A stretch of DNA of 64,000 bases from Paenibacillus sp. OVF10 (GTDB taxonomy: Bacteria; Bacillota; Bacilli; Paenibacillales; Paenibacillaceae), in NCBI GenBank assembly GCA_022836915.1, contig CP094668.1, positions 2,356,001-2,420,000 on the forward strand, given 5' to 3'. A program made the position numbers and the translations under genes. Below are positions 20,334 through 29,699 of the stretch, in pieces. Under the pieces are notes generated by a model, which searched no databases, was not told the DNA's origin, and was given only the letters and a program-made list of their open reading frames with translations. The number at the start of each line of letters is the position of its first letter. Position 1 is the first letter of the stretch.

Positions 20334-21268
20334 ATGGCGAAACTGGCCGATCCAGTTCAAGTAAAAGCAATTCCATCGGCAAGGAAACGAGCACTTCACA
20401 GAACTAACGTGATTGGGTGGCTGTTTGCTTCACCTTGGGCTATAGGGCTGCTATGCTTTTATGCAATTCCCATGCTAATGTCCATCTACTTCAGCTTCAC
20501 TACTTACAGCATTCTGCAGCCTGGTGAATTTGTCGGAATGAATAATTATAGAGATCTTTTCCATGATCCTCTGTTTTGGAAATCCATATACAACACGCTT
20601 TATTTTACCGTATTTTTTGTTCCCTTAAGTATATTTATTGGTGTGGCACTCGCTATGATGTTGAATATGAAGGTCAAGGGTATGGCTGTATTCAGAACGA
20701 TCTTTTCTTACCTACTCTCGTGCCACAAGTGGCTCTGGCTGTTCTGTGGATGTGGCTGTTACATCCAAACTTCGGATTGGTGAACGGGATGTTAGCGAAT
20801 ATCGGTATCGAAGGGCCTCCTTGGCTTGGTGGTGAGTCATGGTCCAAGCCCTCTCTCATTCTGATGTCGCTTTGGGGTATTGGGCAAGCTGTCGTTATCT
20901 ACCTTGCTGGATTAGGAGACATCCCTGAGGAGTACTATGAAGCGGCGCAAATCGATGGAGCTAACTGGTTTCAGAAAACGAGAAAGGTAACCCTGCCTTT
21001 GCTCACTCCCGTTATTTTCTACAACCTTGTCATGGGAATGATTGGTGCATTCCAACAGTTTACTCTTCCCTATACGTTGACCAAAGGGCAAGGAACTCCT
21101 GCAAATTCCATGACTTTTTACGTCATGTATTTATATGAGAACGGATTCAGGTATTTCAAAATGGGTTATGCCTCCGCAATGGCCTGGATCTTATTTATTA
21201 TCGTTATGGCATTAACCGGAATTATTTTTATTACGTCTAAACGCTGGGTTCATTATCAAGGGAAATAA
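20334..21268 (+). CDS. Sugar ABC transporter permease, MalF type (frameshifted)
   Basis: ATG 20334 follows AAGGAG. The N-terminal part (NVIGWLFASPWAIGLLCFYA) and four membrane helices are in one frame; after a T run at 20703-20706 the frame changes and continues LPTLVPQVALAVLWMWLL. Restoring one base gives FRTIFYLPT or FFLPT, the normal sequence in this family. The EAA loop reads EYYEAAQIDGANWFQK. About 312 residues in all, typical length. It forms the membrane channel with the next gene. A base-calling error is the likely cause of the break. Confidence 0.88.
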
Positions 21269-21285
21269 GGAGGAGGAAGTAAGGG

Positions 21286-22122
21286 ATGAATCCTACCGCT
21301 ATCAAAAGAATCAATCGTGCGTTAGCCTATGTATGTCTAATTGTTGCTTCTGCATTTTTCATGATTCCGTTCATTTGGCTGCTTTCGACTTCTCTTAAAC
21401 CACTCACACAAGTCTTTACATTCCCACCCGAGTGGATTCCGCATCCAATTCTGTGGAGTAATTATTCCCGTGCTGTTGAGTATATCCCTTTCTGGACATA
21501 TCTGAAAAACACGGCGATTATAACTATCGTTAGTACGCTTGGTGTGATCATATCCTGTCCCTTGGTTGCATATAGTTTTGCCAAGTTAGAGTACCGTGGG
21601 AGAGGTATACTTTTCTTTGTTACCCTTGCTGTTATGATGATTCCCGGACAGGTGACGATGATTCCTCTATTCCTGTTGTTTACTAAATTAGGTTGGGTAG
21701 GAACACCTCTTCCACTGATTGTACCCCAATTTTTTGGAGTGCCCATTTACATTTTTCTATTGCGGCAGTTTTTCATGGGACTGCCTGATGCCCTGCGCGA
21801 AGCGGCCCGCTTAGACGGCGCTAGTGAGTTCCGCATATATTTACAGATCATGTTTCCACTAGCCAAATCCGCCGTTTTAGCCGTGGCATTGTTTCAATTT
21901 ATGGGGAGCTGGACTGATTTCATGGGCCCCTTGCTTTATTTAACCAATGAACCATCTTACACGGTTTCGCTCGGATTGCAGCAATTTCAGAGTCAAAAGG
22001 GATCCGAATGGGGTCTATTAATGGCCGTATCCACCTTGATGACATTACCTATTATCGTTTTGTTCTTTTTTCTTCAAAAGACGTTTATTAGCGGCATTAC
22101 ATTTAGCGGTATAAAAGGTTGA
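21286..22122 (+). CDS. Sugar ABC transporter permease, MalG type
   Basis: 278 residues, six predicted membrane helices, with the cytoplasmic EAA loop LREAARLDGASEF that contacts the ATPase. AGGAGGA lies before the ATG, 17 bases after the first permease. It closes the operon: the next sequence is a fragment of an unrelated regulator rather than a glycosidase gene, so the transported sugar remains unknown. Confidence 0.92.
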   Translation: MNPTAIKRINRALAYVCLIVASAFFMIPFIWLLSTSLKPLTQVFTFPPEWIPHPILWSNYSRAVEYIPFWTYLKNTAIITIVSTLGVIISCPLVAYSFAKLEYRGRGILFFVTLAVMMIPGQVTMIPLFLLFTKLGWVGTPLPLIVPQFFGVPIYIFLLRQFFMGLPDALREAARLDGASEFRIYLQIMFPLAKSAVLAVALFQFMGSWTDFMGPLLYLTNEPSYTVSLGLQQFQSQKGSEWGLLMAVSTLMTLPIIVLFFFLQKTFISGITFSGIKG

Positions 22123-22187
22123 ACATCATTTATATGAATTAAGCTCCAGCGATGCGGAACCCCAGGGATGTTAGGACGGACCATTCC

Positions 22188-22265
22188 GCGACATGGATCG
22201 GCTGTTATGGACCCGAAGGCATCAATGGCATTATCGATCAGATCGCTCAGGCTCTGTTGGCTTGA
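22188..22265 (+). pseudogene. 3' remnant of an AraC-FecB fusion regulator
   Basis: The frame ATWIGCYGPEGINGIIDQI..ALLA followed by TGA matches the last 25 codons of the regulator ending at 31419 with few changes (ATWIGCYGPTGINGIVDQI). No other part of that gene is present here. It marks a deletion or recombination endpoint immediately downstream of the sugar ABC operon. Confidence 0.8.
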
Positions 22266-22430
22266 GAGGCAGCTTTTAGATGAGGAGAAACATCCAGCTC
22301 GTGGTCTGTCCCCTAAGTCGTAAATAATTAGCATAGCCCCATTATTAAAATTGTAAAATCAAAAGAAACTGTTATGCTGCGCCTATGGGACGCAGTAGCG
22401 TAACAAAAGCTGCATGGCCGATTGGCTAAT

Positions 22431-22582
22431 GCAGGAGGAAGCGCCATGACGGTGAAGTCGCGGCGCTTTTTGCGTGCATCACGACGCAGCTCGTGATGCA
22501 CCAAGTGTTGCCATCATGAAAGTGTGCTCGTGATGGCAGCATGAGCACCGCACTAATGCACGCGGTGCAACCCCATGAGGTA
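22431..22582. repeat. Intergenic repeat, copy 2 (partner at 14591-14706), with terminator
   Basis: Shares GGAAGCGCCA, GGCGCTTTTT, GCATCACG, CGTGATGC, ATGAGCACCGC and CGCGGTGCAACCC in order with the sequence after the radical SAM gene. AAGCGCC/GGCGCTTTTT at 22439-22471 would act as a terminator. The rest of the 22266-22739 gap shows no gene. Confidence 0.6.
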
Positions 22583-22739
22583 CTGCCCCATTGGGCGCAG
22601 CACCTCATCCTGACGCGGCTTGCCATTGCATAAGCCGCGCTCCGTTTCACCTTTTACAACACTAAAAGCATCATTTAAATCGGAGAGAACAACATGATAT
22701 AATCAAGACCATTACACCGAAAATGCTGTACCCGAGCAC

Positions 22740-22997
22740 GTGAAAAGTCAGATGAAGATTAGTAATAAAATAAGAGGAAATCATGTGACGTTGATTGAAG
22801 AAAGACAAGCCTTTCGAAGCGAGCAATGGGTACAGATGCCGGTAGCACAGTTCAGATTAGATGAGCAGGCATGGAAAATCTATTGGCAGGACAGTAAGGG
22901 CAGATGGCATTTCATTGATGATATTAAACCGAATGAAGATTTTGAAACACAGCTAAAGATCGTGGACGAAGGTCATAACGGAATGTTCTGGGGTTAA
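22740..22997 (+). CDS. DUF3024 domain protein (start uncertain)
   Basis: The sequence KIRGNHVTLIEERQAFR, VAQFRLDEQAWKIYWQDS and the ending MFWG is characteristic of DUF3024, small proteins of about 110 residues with unknown role. Open frame continues upstream (YNQDHYTENAVPEHVKSQ) to a TGA at 22695, and that stretch also looks like DUF3024. The true start is therefore probably lost to a small indel near 22694, where an ATG lies in a neighbouring frame. GTG 22740 is the first in-frame start present. Confidence 0.7.
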   Translation: MKSQMKISNKIRGNHVTLIEERQAFRSEQWVQMPVAQFRLDEQAWKIYWQDSKGRWHFIDDIKPNEDFETQLKIVDEGHNGMFWG

Positions 22998-23134
22998 TTT
23001 TTCAAAAAAAGTGTTGGAGAGTTGAGTAAGCTAATTAACATTAAAAGATCTGAATGTCAAACGGGAAACCATTGAAGAGACGGACTCATTTTTTAGCAGG
23101 CATTCATCTTTAAAGAGAATTTGGAGGCCACAGA

Positions 23135-23782
23135 ATGGACCTGAAGACATACCTGGCAGAGCATTTTCCAAACCTGACATTAGAAAAACCGCCTCTTTTT
23201 TATAATTGGGATGTTGCAATACGATTCGAACTTGGCAATCCACTGATGTTTGGAATGAATACGGAGTATTACATGGAACAAGTTTATCATCGATCACTTG
23301 AATTATTTAAGGCTCTTCATGATCAAGAAGATGAAGTCGTCTTAATAACTCAAGCTTATTTTGCAGATAAGCCTAAAAACAAAGTGAAAAAATTGAACCT
23401 GTACAGAAAATATATCAAGAAGAAAGGGCCGATTAGAGCCTTGAGCCTTGAGATATTTCCAGGTTTGGATTGTGAACCGGATGACATCCTGGACCCAAGG
23501 AACAACATGTATAGGTACTGGACTAAGTGTAGAGTTGAGGACTTGAAATATAATCAGTTAATCAAAGCTATATGTAATCATGATGTTGGAGTTCAGCCAA
23601 AGATTTATCATAGGGTGTATTTCATTAATATAAGTAAGAAAACGATATTTCATATCTATGATGATAGAGGTTGCGATGTTATTTCAGCAGCAAGGGAAGA
23701 GCTATTGGATATTTATAAAGAATTTAATGATTGGATTTTAGATTATGATCGAGAGAGGATTAACAATGTATTTCTAGGATAA
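23135..23782 (+). CDS. DUF3885 domain protein
   Basis: 215 residues with AIRFELGNPL, EQVYHRSLELFKALHD and YHRVYFINISKKTIFHIYDDRG, the signature segments of DUF3885, a family seen in bacterial immunity-gene neighbourhoods; its role is unknown. GGAGG is 9 bases before the ATG. It is a soluble protein with no signal peptide. Codon use is more AT-rich than the flanking core genes, consistent with acquired DNA. Confidence 0.75.
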   Translation: MDLKTYLAEHFPNLTLEKPPLFYNWDVAIRFELGNPLMFGMNTEYYMEQVYHRSLELFKALHDQEDEVVLITQAYFADKPKNKVKKLNLYRKYIKKKGPIRALSLEIFPGLDCEPDDILDPRNNMYRYWTKCRVEDLKYNQLIKAICNHDVGVQPKIYHRVYFINISKKTIFHIYDDRGCDVISAAREELLDIYKEFNDWILDYDRERINNVFLG

Positions 23783-23823
23783 TGCGGGAAAACCTGAAAT
23801 TAAATTGATCATAATCCCTAATG

Positions 23824-23931
23824 GAATGGATGATCGATGATCCAAGACAGTTTTCAGATGTTGATCGCGCAGGGATAATGTATTATTTGAAACACATTTT
23901 TGGAAAAAACTTCAAGAATGTTCAGATGTAA
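23824..23931 (+). pseudogene. C-terminal remnant of an unidentified protein
   Basis: The frame EWMIDDPRQFSDVDRAGIMY followed by YLKHIFGKNFKNVQM ends at TAA, overlapping the ribosome binding site of the next gene. There is no start or upstream domain. I do not recognise the family. Confidence 0.35.
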
Positions 23932-23942
23932 GGAGTAAGGAT

Positions 23943-24422
23943 ATGATTAAAAAAGAAAAGAAGTTTATCATTGCTATGATTGTACTTGCTGTAGTTGTAT
24001 TAGGAGTTATATGGTACCTAAAAGTAGGCTATCTATTAAAGAAACCGGAGATGCCCGAAGCAAATATTGCAATTCAAACCCAAATGGTGGATGGTGGTGC
24101 GATCAGTTTACGAAATGCTGATTACACGGAAAATCAAATCAAGATTGGATATGAAGTGAAAGGGTTCAGTTTGGAGGAATATAATATTGCTTGTGAGCTT
24201 TATCGTGACGGACATTTGATTTCAACTTCTGGCTCAACAGGTGGAGGTTTGATAGAACTGGACGAAAAGCATCATTACTTCATTGGTTATGAGAATATAA
24301 CTGAAATGAATCTTCCTGAATCTATACATCTAAACGTGAAGATTAAAGTGACACCCAATGATTACAGACAAAAATCGATAACTTCATCCTTTGACGTTAG
24401 TCTTGATAAAGAAGTGCAATAG
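23943..24422 (+). CDS. Membrane-anchored protein of unknown function
   Basis: 159 residues. One N-terminal membrane helix (FIIAMIVLAVVVLGVIWYL) and an extracytoplasmic beta-rich domain (NQIKIGYEVKGFSLEEYN, SIHLNVKIKVTPNDY). It resembles the ectodomain of DUF4179-like anti-sigma proteins in layout, but no motif proves this. AAGGAGT precedes the ATG. Convergent with the gene at 24474. Confidence 0.55.
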   Translation: MIKKEKKFIIAMIVLAVVVLGVIWYLKVGYLLKKPEMPEANIAIQTQMVDGGAISLRNADYTENQIKIGYEVKGFSLEEYNIACELYRDGHLISTSGSTGGGLIELDEKHHYFIGYENITEMNLPESIHLNVKIKVTPNDYRQKSITSSFDVSLDKEVQ

Positions 24423-24473
24423 ATTAAAGAGGGCAGCTATGTCCGCAAAGATCACCGTTGTATGATGAAAATC

Positions 24474-25076
24474 TTATTTCAAATGGTATCTCTCCATAAC
24501 GGAGTCACGGAAAGTTTCGTATTCGGATAACTCTTCTACAGTGGAGGCTTGAGGGAAACTATATTGAGTTATCCCTTCAAGGCTGAATTTGCCTAAGTTA
24601 TCATTGATTAATCCATAATCACCAAAGGAGTTTTTCATTAAGAAAAGCACACTTTTATCACCCTTCTGCAGTTCTACATAGTCATCAACTGTATATTTGA
24701 CGTCTCCTTCCAGGCTGACGGGTTCAATGATCGTTAATTCGTTTTGATCTGAAGGGAAATCGTCGGGTTTCTTCAATATCTTATCAATCTTGATGTTCGT
24801 ATTGGTGTGAAAGGATTGCATGGTCCCATCATCAAATGCAGTAATAACATGCTCTCGATCTCTGAAATCTTCTGTTGCATAACCAATAACGATCAGTTCA
24901 GCGAACGCATCCAGCTTATCTATTTCATGAAATATTAAAGAGTTGGCTGAAAGGTTGACGACGTTATGAATGGGCACATCCGGTTTCGATTGACCATTTA
25001 CGTAAGCGATTGCAGCAGCAGAGATAGCCAATACGAATAAAGAGAATAGTACAACCTTCTTTTTGAAAAAAGACAT
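24474..25076 (-). CDS. Secreted or membrane-anchored protein of unknown function
   Basis: The start is placed at ATG 25076 because GGAGAGGATGAG lies directly upstream; an in-frame ATG at 25118 has no such site. About 200 residues: an N-terminal hydrophobic segment (VVLFSLFVLAISAAAIAYV) and a domain with ELIVIGYATEDFRD, IKIDKILKK and LQKGDKSVLFLMKN. The order and spacing of these resemble the second domain of the metalloprotease at 14944 (DVIVSGMVKNK, IDNVIKG, LQEGTEVLLYLKK), so both may share an uncharacterised extracellular module. Confidence 0.55.
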   Translation of the reverse strand: MSFFKKKVVLFSLFVLAISAAAIAYVNGQSKPDVPIHNVVNLSANSLIFHEIDKLDAFAELIVIGYATEDFRDREHVITAFDDGTMQSFHTNTNIKIDKILKKPDDFPSDQNELTIIEPVSLEGDVKYTVDDYVELQKGDKSVLFLMKNSFGDYGLINDNLGKFSLEGITQYSFPQASTVEELSEYETFRDSVMERYHLK

Positions 25077-25314
25077 GATCTCATCCTCTCCGTTAGATTT
25101 AAATTCTTTTAAAAGCATCTTGCTTCATTTCTACTATACACATATCTGAAAATTATTGTAAATTAAAATGTCTAGCAAATTATTAATCCTGAATTAATTC
25201 AGTATCTAAATATGATGGCACCATGTAATTGATTTTTGGAACGGAAGGACAAAATATTTTGAAAGACCTAAAGCGTGGCCACAAATTTTGATAGAAGAAC
25301 TCAAGGAGGGTCCT

Positions 25315-25880
25315 ATGAAGACCATCGTTTATATGGTAAGGCATACGGAGTCACCGTATACGGACGGAACGGAAAGAACGAGGGGCTTACCCTGGAGGGC
25401 AAGATGAATGCAGAACGAATAACGGAAATATTAACGAATGAAGGAATACATTCCATTGTCTCAAGTCCTTATGCCAGGGCTATTCTGACCTTAGAGGGTG
25501 TGGCAGCAGCGTTAGAATTAGATATTCAGATCATGGAGGATCTGCGGGAAAGGCATTTTTCAGATGATATGATTGCGGATGAAGAGTTCGAGCCTGCTTC
25601 GAAGAAGATGTTTGATGACCCGGATTATGCATTGCCAGGAGGCGAATCGAACACGGTTTGCCAGAATAGAGCAGTGGGCGTGTTGAAACAGATTTTAGAA
25701 GAATACAAGGGTAAAAAAGTGGCGATCGGCACACACGGACATGTAATGACGTTGATGATGAATTACTTTGATTCGAGTTACGGATTGGATTTTATGAATC
25801 AAACCAAGAAACCGGACATTTATCGGTTACAATTTGACGAGATGGAATTAGAGAACGTGACAAGGCTATGGAGCGAATAG
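25315..25880 (+). CDS. Histidine phosphatase family protein (frameshifted)
   Basis: AAGGAGG precedes ATG 25315. The first codons read MKTIVYMVRHTESPYTDG, containing the RHxE active-site start of the phosphoglycerate mutase/phosphatase superfamily. A GGGG run at 25382-25385 is one base short; restoring it gives ERTRGLTLEG and joins the main frame. Later motifs are SSPYARAILTLEG and the second catalytic His in IGTHGHVMT. About 190 residues in total. The substrate is unknown. A longer open frame from 25275 is an artefact of the missing base. Confidence 0.85.
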
Positions 25881-25969
25881 GGTGAAAGTGAATAGGAGTG
25901 AACGCTTGTTCATAATTTTGGTTACAGGTAAAATATAGATATTGTTAAATGTGGAAGGGATTGATTCCA

Positions 25970-26320
25970 ATGACGTTGCCAAACTTATTTCACGAAAAAC
26001 CAACGAAACTATGGAACGAGAGAATGGTTAAACACGGAGATGAGATTTTTACAGAAGAGAGATTACTTATGTCTGACAAAGTCTTAGATAACTTTTTAAA
26101 CCAGTTAATAGCATTACAAGAAACGAAACATCCTGAGCATATTATGAAAGCCGTAGAAGAAGTTGTGGTTAGGTTTAATGAAATGAATGAGGTCAATGGT
26201 TACTTCATTGAAACGGTGGAACGTGAAGAATTGGCCGATTTTATCGACAAGGCAGCTAGGTTGGCTGGATTAGACATTGAGGACGATGAAGATATTACGG
26301 AAGAATGGAGAGAGTGGTAA
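25970..26320 (+). CDS. Small soluble protein, DUF5713-like
   Basis: ATG 25970 follows GGAAGGG. 116 residues, largely helical and acidic, ending DEDITEEWREW. The layout (VLDNFLNQLIALQETK, VVVRFNEMNEVNGYFIETVE) resembles DUF5713 proteins, which occur among immunity-type genes; the assignment is tentative. It precedes a P-loop kinase gene by 39 bases in the same direction. Confidence 0.5.
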   Translation: MTLPNLFHEKPTKLWNERMVKHGDEIFTEERLLMSDKVLDNFLNQLIALQETKHPEHIMKAVEEVVVRFNEMNEVNGYFIETVEREELADFIDKAARLAGLDIEDDEDITEEWREW

Positions 26321-26359
26321 ACGGTATAACAGTGTTTTCCAATTTTATAGATAAGGGTG

Positions 26360-26962
26360 ATGAATGTGGAACGAGGACTCATTATATTTTTGAACGGAAC
26401 GTCAAGTTCGGGGAAGACGAGCATTGCGATGGAAATGAAAAATCAGGGAGATATTCCGTTTCATCATCTATCTGTAGATCAATTTCTGCATAATTATGAT
26501 CAGTTTATCGACAATACATATCCAGATATGAAACCAACAAGAGAAGTGGAACACCATGTGATGACCGATATCCTGTTCGACCCCATCAATTCGTTGTACT
26601 GTGCAACCATTAAACTGTTTTCGGAAATGGGTTTGAATGTCATCGTGGATACAGTCATCAGCAATGACAAGTGGTTTAACGATTTTTATGAGTTACTATC
26701 GGATTATCCGATATTGTTTGTAGGGGTGCATTGCTCAAAAGAAGAACTCACCAGAAGAGAGCAGAGCAGGGGAGATCGTGAGATTGGACTTGCCCATTCC
26801 CAGTTCGACTACATCTACTCCTATGATGAATATGACCTGGAAGTGAATACGGAAGAGCTTAGCTCAGCTGCATGTGCGGATAAGATATTAAGTTATATAA
26901 AGTCCGATCAGGAATACTCGGCATTTAAGAAGTTAAGCAGAAGAGAGGTAAAAACATCGTAA
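26360..26962 (+). CDS. Chloramphenicol phosphotransferase-like P-loop kinase
   Basis: About 200 residues. Walker A is GTSSSGKTS near residue 13, followed by HLSVDQFL and the lid-region segment RGDREIGLAHSQ, all typical of the CPT family. Members phosphorylate small hydroxylated molecules; the founding Streptomyces enzyme inactivates chloramphenicol, but most homologues are uncharacterised. GGGTGATG overlaps the start (GTG 26357/ATG 26360). The stop overlaps the likely start of the next gene, indicating co-translation. Confidence 0.8.
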   Translation: MNVERGLIIFLNGTSSSGKTSIAMEMKNQGDIPFHHLSVDQFLHNYDQFIDNTYPDMKPTREVEHHVMTDILFDPINSLYCATIKLFSEMGLNVIVDTVISNDKWFNDFYELLSDYPILFVGVHCSKEELTRREQSRGDREIGLAHSQFDYIYSYDEYDLEVNTEELSSAACADKILSYIKSDQEYSAFKKLSRREVKTS

Positions 26963-27273
26963 AAGAAAGGAATTCAAGACCAAGGCTGGTAAGCTGGCGC
27001 TTTGATGATGAGGTTAGGTCGGATAACTCGGAAGAATGGAATTGGATAGAGATCACGATGGTCTTTACAGATGGTTCCAGACGATGGAGCATCTTATATA
27101 CACCAGAACGTTTGCTAAATAATTTGTCTCGACCGGACATTGACCCACCAGGTCTTCATATGCAGCAACTGATTGTTGTTAGAAGCTATGAAGTGGATGA
27201 CATTGAGAGAGTGCTGAACGTTTTTGATGAAGAAAATAAATTGATCGAGGCATCAAGGGAATATCCAGAGTAG
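26956..27273 (+). CDS. Small protein of unknown function, no canonical start
   Basis: The frame is open from 26929 and coding-like (RPRLVSWRFDDEVRSD, WNWIEITMVFTDGSRRWSIL, DIERVLNVFDEENKLIEAS). No ATG, GTG or TTG occurs before ATG 27058. A GAGG lies 8 bases before ATC 26956, which overlaps the preceding stop as a coupled start would. Either ATC is used or recorded in error for ATG, or translation begins internally at 27058. The family is not recognised. Confidence 0.45.
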   Translation: MVKERNSRPRLVSWRFDDEVRSDNSEEWNWIEITMVFTDGSRRWSILYTPERLLNNLSRPDIDPPGLHMQQLIVVRSYEVDDIERVLNVFDEENKLIEASREYPE

Positions 27274-27337
27274 CTTCGAAATGATGAGTTCTACATCAGA
27301 TGAGTTAATACATGATTCATGTTTTGAAAAGAAGATT

Positions 27338-27392
27338 GGAAGGTTGTCTGATTCTCTATGGAATAGAGAAGGGCCTTCCTCTTTTTGTTTTT
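27338..27392 (+). terminator. Branched terminator, copy 1
   Basis: GGAAGG (27338) pairs with CCTTCC (27374-27379), enclosing an inner hairpin TCTCTA/TAGAGA, then CTTTTTGTTTTT. The same architecture with a different inner stem occurs at 44338-44395. Confidence 0.8.
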
Positions 27393-27421
27393 AGAACTTT
27401 GCTGGACAAGGGGAGAACGCT

Positions 27422-27699
27422 ATGAGTCCGGAAGAACATATCCAACACATGTTACAAGCAATCATTGAAAAAACACAATCCATCATCAACGATAGTCGTA
27501 AACAATCTTTTGGATCACTGGAATATTTCCTGGGACATATTTTGGAGTATCGGGATGAACAGCAATACCTGACAGATGAGTGGCATATCCGCACACCGCG
27601 CTGGTTAGGGAGTATGGGAATACGCCGGAGGAAGAAGAGCTTCTTTCGGACATCTACCGACTGCAAGGGTATATCGCTGAGAAATTAAAGGGCGGATAA
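27422..27699 (+). CDS. Small helical protein of unknown function (frameshifted)
   Basis: GGGGAG precedes the ATG. The start is MSPEEHIQHMLQAIIEKTQS. The frame shifts near 27597-27600, where restoring one G gives IRTPALVREYGNTPEEEELL and the ending YIAEKLKGG. About 92 residues, helical, no signal. No family recognised. It stands alone between a terminator and the Fur-controlled siderophore operon. Confidence 0.55.
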
Positions 27700-27790
27700 A
27701 AGGCTCACGATGTCGCATTAGTCCGGCTGAAATGTCGCAAAAGTACATGGTAACACGATACGGAGATCGTATATACTCTCTTTATGTTTC

Positions 27791-27809
27791 GATAATGAAA
27801 ATCATTATC
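27791..27809. promoter_or_regulatory. Fur box
   Basis: GATAATGAAAATCATTATC matches the classical 19-base Fur consensus GATAATGATAATCATTATC at 18 positions. It lies 27 bases before the siderophore-binding protein gene, implying iron repression of that gene and the FhuF-like gene after it. Confidence 0.92.
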
Positions 27810-27835
27810 AGTATTATACATAAGGGGGATTCATC

Positions 27836-28876
27836 ATGAAGCAAGGAACAAAGGGGCAAGCGGCTGGTAACAAGGGCTATGCTGCTCACAAATCACGATT
27901 ATTCATGGGCTTGATGCTGGCCCTTATTCTTGTATTGACGGCTTGCGGTGCCGCAACAGGTACAGATAGTGGTAAGCAATCTGCGGCAACGCCAGCGGAG
28001 ACACCTGCGAATGCGGAAACGCAGATGGACGGAGCTTTTCCCGTAACGATCAAGGGTATGAAGGGTGACATCATTCTAAACGAAAAACCACAGAAAATTG
28101 CAGTGCTGGATGTTAAGTTTCTGGATCAAATGTTAGCCGTTGGCGAGAAGCCAGCAGGTAGTGTTATCGCTGGAGGCAACACCGATTTTCCAGAGTACTT
28201 AGGCGATCAACCGAGTGACGTACAGGTTCTGGGTACACGGGACGAGCCTAATCTGGAAGCGATTGTAGCGTTGGACCCGGATCTGATTATCATGACGGAC
28301 TTCCAGGAGAAACAGTATGAGAGTGTAAGCAAAATTGCACCTACCCTGGTACTCGATTTCTACGAAGACTGGCGTGATACGTTAGCCACAGTTGCTAAGA
28401 TTACAGACAAGCAGGACGAGGCAGAGAAAGTGCGCACAGCCTATGAGGAGAAAGTTACTGGTCTGAAGGCACAGCTGACAGAGAAAATGGGAGATGAGAC
28501 AGTCGCTCTGATTCGTCCGCGTAAAGAAGGCATTCGTGTTCATGGTATCGAGCACCGCACAGGTGGCATTTTGTATAATGATTTGGGCTTGAACATGCCT
28601 GAACTCGTTAAAGAGATCAAGGATGATACTTCCGTAGAAATCTCGATGGAGAAGGTTCCTGACATTGGGGCAGATCGTTATTTTGTACTGTCGGATGAGC
28701 TGTTTGCGGCAGAGGCAGAGGCTATGGTGAGTAATTCCGTGTGGAAGTCCCTTGATGCTGTGAAGAATAACCGCACGTATGACGTAAACTCAACACTGTG
28801 GATTGCATACTACGGACCTCTTGCGATTAATCTGATTGTAGATCAGGCATCGGAAGCCCTGCTCGGATCGAACTAA
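27836..28876 (+). CDS. Iron-siderophore ABC transporter substrate-binding lipoprotein (FecB/FhuD type)
   Basis: 346 residues with lipobox LVLTACG at about residues 32-38 and a helical-backbone solute-binding fold (IAVLDVKFLDQMLAVGEKP, LEAIVALDPDLIIMTDFQEK, HRTGGILYNDLGL). This class captures ferric siderophores outside the cell and passes them to FecCD-type permeases, none of which are encoded nearby. A Fur box lies upstream and the FhuF-like gene starts one base after the stop. The C-terminal domain of the regulator at 29700 is a paralogue, suggesting both recognise the same siderophore. Confidence 0.92.
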   Translation: MKQGTKGQAAGNKGYAAHKSRLFMGLMLALILVLTACGAATGTDSGKQSAATPAETPANAETQMDGAFPVTIKGMKGDIILNEKPQKIAVLDVKFLDQMLAVGEKPAGSVIAGGNTDFPEYLGDQPSDVQVLGTRDEPNLEAIVALDPDLIIMTDFQEKQYESVSKIAPTLVLDFYEDWRDTLATVAKITDKQDEAEKVRTAYEEKVTGLKAQLTEKMGDETVALIRPRKEGIRVHGIEHRTGGILYNDLGLNMPELVKEIKDDTSVEISMEKVPDIGADRYFVLSDELFAAEAEAMVSNSVWKSLDAVKNNRTYDVNSTLWIAYYGPLAINLIVDQASEALLGSN

Positions 28877-28877
28877 T

Positions 28878-29654
28878 ATGAATCCATATCTCTCGACAGA
28901 CTTATGGAAAGAGACGGTAGAGGATCATTCGATTTTGCTTGGTGAGCCGCCTGAACATAGTGTCCGTACCATTGCTTTGAGTGAGTTGCATGACGAAGAG
29001 GCGTGTCGAGAGTATATCCGCTGGTTTCAGAACTATATCGATGCGCCTGACATGAAAGTCGCAGCCTCTATGTTAGCCAAGCGGCTTGGCTTTCTATGGA
29101 CGACTCCGCTCGTGACCGCGATGACGTTTCATCATCAGCATGTAACCTTTCAGCTGGAGAACAGCTTTCTCTATCATCCGGCGCTCTCAGATCATGAGGG
29201 CGGCACACGATTTCCTTTTCTAGCGGTGAATGGGCTTCAGGCTGAAGGACTAACTGGAGACAGGGGAGCATGGCGCGAAAAGGTGCTCGAGGAGATGTTT
29301 GCGGTACAGCTTACACCGCTGTTAAAGACACTTGCTGCGATTGCGTCTCTTTCGATGAGTATTCTCTGGGAGAACATTATGGTACGTATCGGCCGACTAT
29401 TCGCTCCTGATGAAGCCGAGACTGAGCAGGAAAGTAAGATCATTCAAGAGGACTTTTCATATCTGACGCAGGTGGCATCCGGGGAAGTGTTTGGTGAGAG
29501 AAAGAATCCGTTAACCCGCTTCACCGATTGTAAGGACAATGTGCATGTTGCCAAAAGCGAGCGAATTACCTGCTGTTTCTATTACCAGATGTCAGATGAA
29601 TATTGTCTCAAATGTCCGAAAATTGACAATGAGAAAGAATCTCAACTAAAATGA
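28878..29654 (+). CDS. FhuF-like siderophore-iron reductase
   Basis: 258 residues. The C-terminus carries CCFYYQMSDEYCLKCP, the C-C-x10-C-x2-C cluster-binding motif of FhuF, which uses a [2Fe-2S] centre to reduce siderophore-bound iron and release it in the cytoplasm. The upstream region (LTRFTDCKDNVH) is usual for the family. It starts one base after the binding-protein gene, so the two are co-transcribed from the Fur-controlled promoter. Confidence 0.85.
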   Translation: MNPYLSTDLWKETVEDHSILLGEPPEHSVRTIALSELHDEEACREYIRWFQNYIDAPDMKVAASMLAKRLGFLWTTPLVTAMTFHHQHVTFQLENSFLYHPALSDHEGGTRFPFLAVNGLQAEGLTGDRGAWREKVLEEMFAVQLTPLLKTLAAIASLSMSILWENIMVRIGRLFAPDEAETEQESKIIQEDFSYLTQVASGEVFGERKNPLTRFTDCKDNVHVAKSERITCCFYYQMSDEYCLKCPKIDNEKESQLK

Positions 29655-29699
29655 CAACAGCAAGAATTTTACCTTTGCTATTGTCAGGAGATGAGAGAA

